DNA from: a bacterium
GTDB taxonomy: Bacteria; Acidobacteriota; Thermoanaerobaculia; Multivoradales; JAHEKO01
Length of the DNA stretch: 41,797 nucleotides
Assembly: GCA_024224155.1 (NCBI GenBank)
Contig: JAAENP010000387.1
Coordinates: 1-41,797, forward strand
Reading direction: 5' to 3'
Made by a program: the position numbers and the translations under genes. Under the pieces are notes generated by a model, which did no database searches, was not told the DNA's origin, and worked only from the letters and a program-made list of their open reading frames with translations. Numbering within the stretch: the first letter of the stretch is position 1; each line of letters begins with the position of its first letter. Shown here in pieces: positions 24,454 through 33,578 of the stretch.

Positions 24454-26874
24454 ATGATTGGCCAGGCGATCTTCTGCTACAAGATCCTAGAGAAGCTCGA
24501 CGACGGTGGTATGGGCGTGGTGTACATCGCCCAGGACACGCGGCTCGAGCGTCGGGTGGCGCTGAAGTTGTTGCCTGACGATCTGGCGGGCGATCGGCAG
24601 GCCTCGGAGCGGTTTCAGAGAGAGGTCCGTGCGGCGTCGGCTCTCAACCACCCCCATATTTGCACGGTCCATGATGCCGGCGAGCACGAAGGGCGCCCCT
24701 TCCTCGTGATGGAACTGATGGAGGGCACGACACTGGAGCACTTGCTTCGAGGGGGACCGCTCGAGATTCGGCGAGTGATCGAGATCGGCATTCAGGTGGC
24801 AGACGCGCTGCAAGCGGCCCACGCGGCAGGTATCGTCCACCGAGACATCAAACCCGCCAATATCTTCGTCACCGCGCATGGTGAAGCCAAGGTTCTGGAC
24901 TTCGGAGTGGCCAAGTTCACCAAGGGGCGAATAGGCCGGCACTCACCGGCGACAGGGGCCCAGAAGACCGAGCTCGTATTGACGATGCCCGGTGCAGCGA
25001 TCGGCACGATCGCCTATATGTCGCCGGAACAGATCAAAGGCGACGAGCTGGACGCGCGCGCGGACCTCTTCTCGCTCGGGGAGGTTCTCTACGAAGCGGC
25101 GACGGGAAGGCGGCCTTTCGAAGGCAGCTCGGCTGGGGTCGTCTTCAGCCAGATCTTGACCGAGGAGCCCGTTTCTCCTCTTCGTCTCAATCCTCGTCTG
25201 CCGGACGAGTTCGAGCGGATCGTGAACCGGGCGTTGGAGAAGGACAGGGGACTTCGGTACCAGAGTTCCTCGGATCTCTACTCCGATCTCAAGCGACTCG
25301 AGCGCGATCTAAGCTCCGGCCAGCTCTCAGAGCCCGAGGAGGCAGCGCCGGCGCCGGCTGTCAACCGCACCCGGTGGGGTCTGTGGATCGGCGGCGCCGC
25401 GGCGGCCTTGGTCTGTGCCCTCACCGCCGGCATATGGCTGGGCCGGATCGGAGAGAGGCCGGTGACCGAGGCCAGGGTCTCTCCGGCGCTCAGCTCGGCG
25501 TCGGTCGCGGTCCTGCCCTTCGTGGACATGAGCGAGGGCAAGGACCAGGAGTACTTCTCCGACGGTTTGGCTGAGGAGCTCCTGAACGTCCTCGCGCAGA
25601 TCCCGGGCCTGCGAGTGGCGGCGAGGACCTCCTCGTTCCGCTTTCGGGGACTGACCGGCGACGTACCGGCGATAGGCCGGCAGCTGAACGTTTCGACTCT
25701 ACTGGAGGGGAGTGTCAGGAGGGTGGGGAGTCAGGTTCGAATCACCGCTCAACTGATCAATGTCACCGACGGCTTCCAGTTGTGGTCGAATACCTACAAC
25801 CGGGAGATGAACGACATTTTCGAGGTCCAGGACGAAATCGTCCGCTCGGTCGCCGCGGCGCTCGAGGTTACCCTTTTGGGGCCAGTGGCCGGTGGCCTCA
25901 AGCCCCGGGAAGAAAACGTTGACGCCTACGGTCTCTATCTTCAGGGGAAGTACTTCCTGGAGAAGCAAAGCGAGGCGAACCTCGAGCAGGCCGTGGCGTA
26001 CTTCGACCAGGCCCTGGCGCTCGAACCCGGTTACGCTCGGGCCTGGGCCGAGCTGGCGCGAGTCCGCTACCACCAGGCGAATAGGGGTTTCTTGCCGGCG
26101 GACGAAGGATGGGCGAAGGCGAGGGTGGCGGCGGAAAGGTCTCTGGCACTGGACAAGACCTTGCCCGAGGGATGGACTGCCTTGGGTTGGATCAGGGCTT
26201 TTCGAGACTGGGACTGGGCCGGAGGGGATGAGGCCATGCAACAGGCGCTAACGCTCGCGCCTGGAAGCGCGGCTGTGGCTTATCGCGCGGGAGTTCTTGC
26301 CGCGACCTTGGGCCGCTTCGATGAAGCCATCGCTCTCTTCCAGAGGGCGGTGAGGCTCGACCCGCTCAGTGTGTCCGCCCGGGCCAATCACGGGCTTCTT
26401 CTCTACTATGCGGGTCGCCTGGAAGACGCCGAGGCGGCGTTGAAGAAGGCACTCGAGCTCAATCCGGAATTCCCGAATGGTCATCTGTTGCTGGGTATGG
26501 TCTTTCAGGCGCAATCGCGGCAGCTGGAGGCGCTCGAGGAGATGGAACGGGAGACCGACCCCAGCCTACGCCGCTACGGTCGGGCACTGGTACTTCACGC
26601 CCTGGATCGGAAGGAGGAGGCTGAGGCCGCTCTCGCGGAGTTGATCGACAACGACGCCTCCCGGTCAGCCAGTAAGGTCGCTGAGGTATTTGCGGTTCGG
26701 GGAGAGTTCGATCGCACCTTCGAGTGGCTGGAGCGAGCCTACGCTCAGCGCGACAGCGGTCTGAGTGTCTTAGCCCTCAACCCCAACTTCGCTACCCTTC
26801 ACGCGGACCCTCGCTATCAGAGCTTTTTGGAAAAGGTGGGTTTGGGGATGGTAACGGCTCAATCCGATCGGTAG
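24454..26874 (+). CDS. Receptor-like serine/threonine protein kinase with TolB/FlgO-like and TPR domains
   Basis: This 806-residue protein has four parts. A Hanks-type kinase spans residues about 8-270, with Lys38 in VALK, the catalytic loop HRDIKPANI (Asp131) and DFG (Asp149). A membrane helix lies at about 310-331. A TolB/FlgO-like domain (about 345-475) contains SVAVLPFVDMS ... DGLAEELLNVLAQIPGLRVAARTSSF. TPR repeats run from about 485 to 795. The kinase would be cytoplasmic and the rest extracytoplasmic. The glycine-rich loop reads LDDGGMGVVY, with the first Gly replaced by Asp16, although all catalytic residues are present. This architecture is frequent in Acidobacteriota. The ATG at 24454 lacks a strong ribosome-binding site. 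The target protein is unknown. Confidence 0.93.
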   Translation: MIGQAIFCYKILEKLDDGGMGVVYIAQDTRLERRVALKLLPDDLAGDRQASERFQREVRAASALNHPHICTVHDAGEHEGRPFLVMELMEGTTLEHLLRGGPLEIRRVIEIGIQVADALQAAHAAGIVHRDIKPANIFVTAHGEAKVLDFGVAKFTKGRIGRHSPATGAQKTELVLTMPGAAIGTIAYMSPEQIKGDELDARADLFSLGEVLYEAATGRRPFEGSSAGVVFSQILTEEPVSPLRLNPRLPDEFERIVNRALEKDRGLRYQSSSDLYSDLKRLERDLSSGQLSEPEEAAPAPAVNRTRWGLWIGGAAAALVCALTAGIWLGRIGERPVTEARVSPALSSASVAVLPFVDMSEGKDQEYFSDGLAEELLNVLAQIPGLRVAARTSSFRFRGLTGDVPAIGRQLNVSTLLEGSVRRVGSQVRITAQLINVTDGFQLWSNTYNREMNDIFEVQDEIVRSVAAALEVTLLGPVAGGLKPREENVDAYGLYLQGKYFLEKQSEANLEQAVAYFDQALALEPGYARAWAELARVRYHQANRGFLPADEGWAKARVAAERSLALDKTLPEGWTALGWIRAFRDWDWAGGDEAMQQALTLAPGSAAVAYRAGVLAATLGRFDEAIALFQRAVRLDPLSVSARANHGLLLYYAGRLEDAEAALKKALELNPEFPNGHLLLGMVFQAQSRQLEALEEMERETDPSLRRYGRALVLHALDRKEEAEAALAELIDNDASRSASKVAEVFAVRGEFDRTFEWLERAYAQRDSGLSVLALNPNFATLHADPRYQSFLEKVGLGMVTAQSDR

Positions 26875-26915
26875 ACACCTTTCCGCCCGTCGCCTGGGGG
26901 GCCAGAGTTAGCTGG

Positions 26916-26942
26916 TTGACAGAGATCTTCCGCCGCGATAGG
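26916..26942 (+). promoter_or_regulatory. Candidate promoter of the tetR-led cluster
   Basis: A perfect -35 element TTGACA is at 26916-26921. The best -10 candidate, GATAGG at 26937-26942, is weak and only 15 bases away. The 24-bp palindrome begins two bases downstream, so a repressor bound there would block initiation or early elongation. The -10 assignment is uncertain. Confidence 0.4.
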
Positions 26943-26943
26943 T

Positions 26944-26967
26944 TCCCAACCGAACGTTCGGTTGGGA
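26944..26967. promoter_or_regulatory. Perfect 24-bp palindrome, probable TetR operator
   Basis: The sequence is a perfect inverted repeat with no spacer, centred between 26955 and 26956; its core is AACCGAACGTTCGGTT. Size, symmetry and position, 11 bases before the tetR start and just after a TTGACA element, are typical of an autoregulatory TetR-family operator. No second copy was found upstream of the other genes of the cluster. Confidence 0.75.
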
Positions 26968-26978
26968 GTTGGACCCCA

Positions 26979-27665
26979 ATGACAACGGCTGTTAAGGATC
27001 CGAGATCGGAAGTCTCTGTGGAACAGGCCCTCGAGGCTGCTCTGCATCTGTTCTCGAGTCAGGGCTTCCGGGCGACCTCCATGCGCCAGATTGCCGCGGA
27101 GTCTGGGCTTTCGGTCGGCAACCTCTACCACCACTTCGCCAACAAGGAGGAGATCTTTCAACGCCTCATCGACCAGTACTGGGAGTTGGTAACTGATCCC
27201 GAGCATCCTCTTACCAGGGTCCTTGCGGCTGGCGGTTTTCCAGAGGACCTGGAGGAGATGGCTGCGGCGATCGAAGAGGTCGTCGAGGATTTCAGGCCCT
27301 ACATCCTGCTGATCTATGTGGACGTGATCGAGTTCGAGGGGCGGCACATTCACTCTTTCTACGAGGGCATGGCCGGCCGCTTCGAGGCGGTCTACGCGGA
27401 CCGCTTCCGCGAGCGGCAGGCGGCGGGCGACTTCGGCGACGTCGATCCCATGGTCGCGGTCATGGTGGCGACCCGCTGGTTCTTCTATTTCTTCACCGTC
27501 GAGAAGTGCTTCGGAGTTCCGATGCACTTCGGCATGAGTCCCGAGAAGGCAACCACGGAATTCATCCGTTTGCTGCGCTACGGCCTGCTGCCCAGACCGG
27601 GCGGCGAACACGTCAATGATGCTGCCGCTCCGCTCCCCGGTTCGGCAGGAGAGGAGGCACAATGA
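26979..27665 (+). CDS. TetR/AcrR-family transcriptional regulator
   Basis: The 228-residue protein has a TetR DNA-binding head (about residues 14-62) with the pattern FSSQGFRATSMRQIAAESGL followed by SVGNLYHHFANKEEIF. A helical ligand-binding domain of undefined specificity follows. The frame is open for 85 codons upstream, but the start at 26979 is preferred: it lies 11 bases after the palindrome, has GGGAG ten bases upstream and gives normal TetR length. Its stop overlaps the TonB receptor start in an ATGA. It most likely represses itself and the downstream cluster until the pathway substrate, or its CoA thioester, releases it. Confidence 0.92.
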   Translation: MTTAVKDPRSEVSVEQALEAALHLFSSQGFRATSMRQIAAESGLSVGNLYHHFANKEEIFQRLIDQYWELVTDPEHPLTRVLAAGGFPEDLEEMAAAIEEVVEDFRPYILLIYVDVIEFEGRHIHSFYEGMAGRFEAVYADRFRERQAAGDFGDVDPMVAVMVATRWFFYFFTVEKCFGVPMHFGMSPEKATTEFIRLLRYGLLPRPGGEHVNDAAAPLPGSAGEEAQ

Positions 27666-29932
27666 GTTGGAGCAACCCACCCATTCTTCGGATCTGCTGC
27701 GTGATTCTCGCGTTCATCTTTTTAGCGGCGACGCTGCCCGCACTCGCGCAGGATGAAGCGGCCGTTGACGACCAGGAGGCGGAGTCCCCGGAGGCGGAAG
27801 CCGAGATGATGCAGGAGAGTGAGGTCATCACCGTCACCGCCCGGAAGCGCGAGGAGAATATCCAGGAGGTGCCGGTGGCTGTCACCGTGGTCACGGGCGA
27901 GCTCCTCGAGGATCAGGGTGCCGGCGACATCTCCGAGATCCAGGCGCAGGTGCCGAATCTCTCAATTTATCCCGGCCGCAACCAGTCGACCACCTTGACC
28001 GCGTTCATGCGCGGCGTCGGCCAGGCCGATCCGCTTTGGGGCGTAGATCCCGGCGTCGGCCTCTACCTTGACGACGTCTATATCGCCCGCCCGCAAGGCG
28101 CTCTTCTCGACGTCTTTGACGTCGAGCGGGTCGAGGTCCTGCGCGGTCCGCAAGGAACCCTCTACGGTAAGAACACGATCGGAGGCGCGATCAAGTACGT
28201 GAGCAAGCAGCTGACGGACACGCCCGAGGGGAGCATTTCTTTCACCGGCGGCGACTTCGGCAACCAGGACGTCAAGTTCTCCGTCAGCGGTCCGCTCATC
28301 GAGGGCAAGCTGCGCGGCAAGCTGGCGTTCGCTTCGTTGCAGCACGACGGGTACGGCACCAACCTGTTCACCGGGCGTGACCTCTCGGACAAGGACACCA
28401 CCGCCGTCCGCGTCGCTCTCGACTGGCTGCCCAGCGAGGACGTCCGGGTGAACCTGGCCTTCGACCGGACCGAGGACGACGCCGAGCCCAAGGGCTACGC
28501 TCGGCTCGGGCCCAATTTCTGGTGCCCCGCCTTCGGTATCACCTGTGACCCGCTGCCCGGCCTCTTCGATACCGAGGGCGGCATCGATCCCGCCAACGGC
28601 ACTGACTCCGAGGGCTACTCGATGGTGATCCAGTGGGACATCAACGAGGACTGGCAGTTCAAGTCGATCACCGCCCACCGTGAATCGGACACCAGGAACA
28701 ATATCGACTTCGACACCACGCCGGCGGTCATCGCCGACACGACCACCTTCTATTTCGACGACCAGGACTCGCAGGAGTTCCAGTTCATCTACACCGGTTC
28801 CGGGAAGCTCAACGGTGTGCTCGGCTTCTACTACTTCGACGGTTTCGCCGGCGGCCTGGTGCCCTTCAGCTTCGTCGGCGGGGCCGTCACCGGTACCACC
28901 GACGGCGACACGGACACCGAGTCATTGGCGGTGTTCGGTGATGGCAGCTACGCCATCAACGACAAGCTGACCTTGAACTTCGGCCTGCGCCTCACCGAGG
29001 AGGACAAGAACGGGCGTGCGTTCAATACCCTCAACACAGTTCCCGGCGGCGTGGCTGCCGACTACGACGACACTACGACCTTCTCGTCGGTGTCGCCGAA
29101 GCTGGGCCTCGACTACCAGGTCAGCGATGACGTCATGTGGTACGTCTCCGCGTCGCGCGGTTTCAAGAGTGGCGGTTACAATGTACGCGCTCAGGAGACG
29201 TTCTTTCCCGAGTCGGCGCTGCCCTTCGATGACGAGGTGCTGACCGTAGCCGAGGTCGGTGTTAAGTCGCTTGTCGCGGACCGCAGCCTGATCCTCAACG
29301 CCGCCCTCTTCACGGGCGACTACACCGACGTCCAGGTCTCGACCTTCACCTCCTTGGACGCCGACGGCGACGGTGTGGACGACTCCTTCTTCGGCAATTT
29401 CCTCAATGGCGGAGACGCGACGCTCAACGGCCTCGAGGTGGAGTGGGACTGGAAGTCGCCAACCACGACCTGGCTGGGTGTGTCTGGAAACCTGAGCTAC
29501 CTCGACTCGAGCGAGGACTTGCTGGATGCCGACAACGACGGCTTCGCCGATACCCAGGTGATCACCAACGCGCCCGAGCTCACCGGCGCGCTCAATCTCA
29601 ACTTCAATACGCCGGCCTGGGGCGGTCTGATCTCCGGCAGCATCGGCTACGCCTATCGCGACGACTCGGAGCTGACCAACGAGGGCGGCCCCGATCCGTT
29701 CGATGATACCCAGCCGCTGCTGCCCATCGTCCAGCCCTCCTTCGATCTGTGGAACGCCTGGATCGGCTGGCTGTCGGGCGACGGCAAGTATCGGTTCACC
29801 ATCAACGGCAAGAATCTGACCGACGAGGAGTATCTGACCAACGGCTACAACCTCCCCACCCTGGGTGTGTTGACGGGATCATTCGGCGATCCGATGCGGG
29901 TGACCGCGACCTTCGGTTATCGGTTTTTCTAG
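27662..29932 (+). CDS. TonB-dependent outer-membrane receptor
   Basis: This 756-residue receptor has a signal peptide (about residues 1-29, cleavage after ALA), an acidic linker and a TonB-box-like EVITVTARKR. A plug domain (about 60-165) carries VERVEVLRGPQGTLYGKNTIGG, and a C-terminal 22-strand-type barrel ends in a Phe (FGYRFF). The plug and barrel resemble the large group of proteobacterial receptors for non-siderophore organic compounds, but the ligand cannot be predicted. The GGAGG ribosome-binding site lies inside the end of tetR, and the ATGA overlap couples the two genes. It should provide TonB-energised uptake of the cluster's substrate across the outer membrane. Confidence 0.95.
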   Translation: MSWSNPPILRICCVILAFIFLAATLPALAQDEAAVDDQEAESPEAEAEMMQESEVITVTARKREENIQEVPVAVTVVTGELLEDQGAGDISEIQAQVPNLSIYPGRNQSTTLTAFMRGVGQADPLWGVDPGVGLYLDDVYIARPQGALLDVFDVERVEVLRGPQGTLYGKNTIGGAIKYVSKQLTDTPEGSISFTGGDFGNQDVKFSVSGPLIEGKLRGKLAFASLQHDGYGTNLFTGRDLSDKDTTAVRVALDWLPSEDVRVNLAFDRTEDDAEPKGYARLGPNFWCPAFGITCDPLPGLFDTEGGIDPANGTDSEGYSMVIQWDINEDWQFKSITAHRESDTRNNIDFDTTPAVIADTTTFYFDDQDSQEFQFIYTGSGKLNGVLGFYYFDGFAGGLVPFSFVGGAVTGTTDGDTDTESLAVFGDGSYAINDKLTLNFGLRLTEEDKNGRAFNTLNTVPGGVAADYDDTTTFSSVSPKLGLDYQVSDDVMWYVSASRGFKSGGYNVRAQETFFPESALPFDDEVLTVAEVGVKSLVADRSLILNAALFTGDYTDVQVSTFTSLDADGDGVDDSFFGNFLNGGDATLNGLEVEWDWKSPTTTWLGVSGNLSYLDSSEDLLDADNDGFADTQVITNAPELTGALNLNFNTPAWGGLISGSIGYAYRDDSELTNEGGPDPFDDTQPLLPIVQPSFDLWNAWIGWLSGDGKYRFTINGKNLTDEEYLTNGYNLPTLGVLTGSFGDPMRVTATFGYRFF

Positions 29933-29942
29933 TCAAACACGA

Positions 29943-29977
29943 CTCTCGCCCCGGTGGTGACTCCACCGGGGCGAGAG
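29943..29977 (+). terminator. Strong intercistronic hairpin after the TonB receptor gene
   Basis: CTCTCGCCCCGGTGG at 29943-29957 and its exact complement at 29963-29977 form a 15-bp perfect stem with a five-base loop. No U-tract follows, so it is not a classic intrinsic terminator. It probably attenuates readthrough or protects the 3' end of the receptor mRNA, allowing the receptor and the enzymes to be expressed at different levels. Confidence 0.7.
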
Positions 29978-29996
29978 CTACACAAAAGGAGGCGGC

Positions 29997-30749
29997 ATGA
30001 TCGAGACCGGATTGGCGGGCAAGGTCGTTATCGTCACGGGCGGCGCGGCGGGTATCGGCCGGCAGACTGTCCGAGCATTCGCCGACGAGGGCTGTCGCGT
30101 TGCGGTTTGGGACATTGGCGTGGGCGAGGCACCGGCCGCGGGGATGTTCCAGACCGTCGACGTCTCGGATTCCGCCGCGGTGAATGCCGCCGCCGAACAG
30201 GTGGCCGAACGCTGGAAGGAAATCGACGTTCTGGTCAACAACGCCGGCATCGTGCGGGACGCCCAGCTGGTGAAGTGGAAGGACGGCGAGGTGGTCGCGG
30301 TGATGACCGACGAGCAGTTCGACGCCGTCATCGCGGTCAATCTGAAGGGCGTTTTCAACTGCGGCCGGGCGGTGGTGCCTCACATGATCCGCGGTGGTGG
30401 CGGAGTGATTCTCAACGCCTCCTCGGTGGTCGGTCACTACGGAAATTTCGGGCAGAGCAACTACGCGCCCACCAAGGCCGGCGTGATCAACATGAGCCGC
30501 ACTTGGTCGAGGGAGCTCGGGCGGTATGGGATTCGCGTCAACGCCGTGGCGCCGGGCTTCATCGGAACGGAGATACTCAAGGCCATGCCGCAGAAGATCC
30601 TCGACGGCATGGTCGCGAGAACACCGATCGGGCGAATGGGTGAGCCCGAGGACATCGCCAACGCCTATGTCTGGCTGGCGTCCGACGCCGCGTCTTTCGT
30701 GGCCGGTTCGGTGCTGTCGGTGGACGGCGGTCTCGTGGTCGGTACCTGA
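29997..30749 (+). CDS. Short-chain dehydrogenase/reductase, FabG-like
   Basis: The 250-residue classical SDR has the TGGAAGIG cofactor motif (residues 14-21), NNAGI, and the catalytic Ser143, Tyr156 and Lys160 (YAPTK). It closes with the family's DAASFVAGSVLSVDGG segment. Asp39 at the end of the second strand (VAVWD) points to NAD(H) rather than NADP(H), which fits an oxidising step on a hydroxyacyl or hydroxy substrate. Its ribosome-binding site AAAGGAGG lies right after the intercistronic hairpin. It opens a block of five close-packed enzyme genes. A 3-hydroxyacyl-CoA or 3-hydroxyacyl-ACP oxidoreductase is the most likely role; another secondary alcohol is possible. Confidence 0.92.
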   Translation: MIETGLAGKVVIVTGGAAGIGRQTVRAFADEGCRVAVWDIGVGEAPAAGMFQTVDVSDSAAVNAAAEQVAERWKEIDVLVNNAGIVRDAQLVKWKDGEVVAVMTDEQFDAVIAVNLKGVFNCGRAVVPHMIRGGGGVILNASSVVGHYGNFGQSNYAPTKAGVINMSRTWSRELGRYGIRVNAVAPGFIGTEILKAMPQKILDGMVARTPIGRMGEPEDIANAYVWLASDAASFVAGSVLSVDGGLVVGT

Positions 30750-30761
30750 CCAGAGCCGGAC

Positions 30762-31774
<1,013 letters not shown>

Positions 31775-31778
<4 letters not shown>

Positions 31779-32773
31779 GAAACAAGATGGGACAAGTTGG
31801 TTCGGTTCTCAAGTGGGTTCTGGCCGCTCTTGCTCTGGCGGCAATCGTGGTGATTGCCCTGTTCTGGTACGTGAGGGCCAACCCGTTGGCGGTTTACGAA
31901 AGCACAACTCGCAGGTCGCTGGCCAAGTCGGGACTCGAGGTCAAGAGCTTCGAGAGTACGGCCGGGAGCCTGGCCTACTGGGAAGCCGGCGAGGGGCCGG
32001 CGCTGGTGCTGTTGCACGGTGTCGGGGATCAGGCCGGCGCGTTCCAGGGCATCGTCGATAGCCTGCTCGCCGACTACCGGGTGCTGATCCCCGACCTTCC
32101 CGGTCATGGTGACAGCGAGCCGGAGGAGGGACCCCTGCCGATGGGCATCGTCTACGGAGGGCTCGAAGAACTGCTGGCCGTTACCTTGGACGACCAACCG
32201 GCCATCCTGGTTGGCAGCTCGATGGGCGCCTGGCTCGCGACGATCCATGCTCATCGCCATCCGGAAGCGGTGGCGCGCGCCGTCCTGATCAACGGCGGAG
32301 CTCTGGCCGGCGACCGGCCGGACCTGAGTCTGACGCCGGTCGATCGGGAGGCGGCGCGAACTCTGATGACGGCGCTTCGCGACCCCTCCAGTCCGCCAAC
32401 GCCGGACTTCGTGCTCGACGACATCGTAGAACAGGCCTCCAAGGGACCGATCGGGAGAATGACCGCGGAGCTCGACGACCTGGTGGCTCATCTCTTGGAC
32501 GGCCGCCTGCACGAGGTGACGGTTCCGGTCGACCTGCTGTGGGGTGAGTCGGATCAGTTGATGACGCTCGCGTACGCCGAGCGCATGGCGGGGCAGCTGC
32601 CGCGCTCGCGGCTCACTACCATTCCCGGCTGCGGCCACCATCCGGCGAACGAGTGTCCCGCCAAGCTGGCCGCGAGGTTGGGTGAGGTGCTTCGAACGGA
32701 GCCGCCTCCTCCTACTCTGACGGGCCCCATCGAGGAGCTGATGGAGGAGGCCGGCGCGGAGGGGGTGCCATGA
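31775..32773 (+). CDS. Membrane-anchored alpha/beta hydrolase (hydrolase 1)
   Basis: The 332-residue protein has an N-terminal membrane helix (about residues 12-32) and an alpha/beta-hydrolase domain (about 50-310). The oxyanion motif is LLHGVGD, the nucleophile elbow is GSSMG (Ser149), the acid lies in WGESDQL and the base in GCGHHPANE. A proline/glutamate-rich tail of about 20 residues follows. The membrane anchor suggests work at the periplasmic face, possibly the first hydrolytic attack on an imported ester, lactone or amide. It overlaps its neighbours on both sides in ATGA arrangements. Family members include esterases, C-C hydrolases and haloperoxidases, so the reaction cannot be fixed. 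Confidence 0.88.
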
Positions 32774-33570
32774 CGACGATCGAGATCCTGGCGCACAAGG
32801 TCGAGGGCGACGGAGAGCCCGTACTTCTCCTGAACGGCGGGCTGATGACCTATGCCGCCTGGGAGCCCGTTTCGGCGCTGCTGGCAAAGAGCCATCGACT
32901 GGTGCTCAACGACCTGCGCGGACAGCTGCTGAGTCCGGGCAGGGCGCCGGCGGCTCTGGCCGAGAACGTCGGCGATCTCACGGACCTGCTCGACCACCTC
33001 GGGATCGAGTCGGCGCATGTGCTCGGCACCTCCTACGGTGGTGAGATCGGTCTTTTCTTTGCGGCCCTGAGACCCGAGCGGGTGCGGTCTCTCATCGCGG
33101 TAACGGCCTCGGATTACGCCACCGAACCAATCTGGCAAGGCGTCGAGGATCTGCGCCTGTTGGTCGAGGAGGCCCTTGCGGGCGGCGACAAAGGACGCTT
33201 GCACGACCGAGTGGTCGAAGAAGTCTACTCCGACGCCTTCCGAGAGAAGTACGCCGATGAGTTGGCGGCGCGTCGTCAGCAGGTCGCGGCTCTTCCCGAT
33301 ATCTGGTTCGAGGGACTCGAGGGCATCATGGCCGCGACCGAAGACCTCGATGTGCGCCCGTACCTGAGCGCCATTCGCTGCCCGACGCTGGTCGTCATCG
33401 CCGCGGGCGATCGCGTCATTCCGCCGGAGCGATCACGCGCCCTGGCGGCCGCGATTCGCGGCGCGGAAATCCGTACGCACGAGACCAGCGGCCATGCCCT
33501 GGTCGCTGAAGATCCGTCCTGGCTGACCGAGGTCTGCCTCGAGTTCCTGCAAAAGCACGAAATCCGATAG
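32770..33570 (+). CDS. Alpha/beta hydrolase with Asn-Gly oxyanion motif, RhlA-like (hydrolase 2)
   Basis: This 266-residue soluble protein has an alpha/beta-hydrolase fold with the triad Ser88 (GTSYGG), Asp214 (AAGDRVIP) and His242 (SGHALVAED). The usual HG of the oxyanion loop is replaced by NG (VLLLNGGLMTYAAW), the form seen in RhlA, the enzyme that joins 3-hydroxyacyl chains in rhamnolipid synthesis. Homology to RhlA is suggested by motif pattern only. The start overlaps the stop of hydrolase 1 in an ATGA. It lies next to the thiolase and KAS III-like genes, so a hydroxyacyl or ketoacyl thioester is a reasonable substrate; simple esterase or C-C hydrolase activity remains possible. Confidence 0.85.
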   Translation: MTTIEILAHKVEGDGEPVLLLNGGLMTYAAWEPVSALLAKSHRLVLNDLRGQLLSPGRAPAALAENVGDLTDLLDHLGIESAHVLGTSYGGEIGLFFAALRPERVRSLIAVTASDYATEPIWQGVEDLRLLVEEALAGGDKGRLHDRVVEEVYSDAFREKYADELAARRQQVAALPDIWFEGLEGIMAATEDLDVRPYLSAIRCPTLVVIAAGDRVIPPERSRALAAAIRGAEIRTHETSGHALVAEDPSWLTEVCLEFLQKHEIR

Positions 33571-33578
33571 GAGAAACG

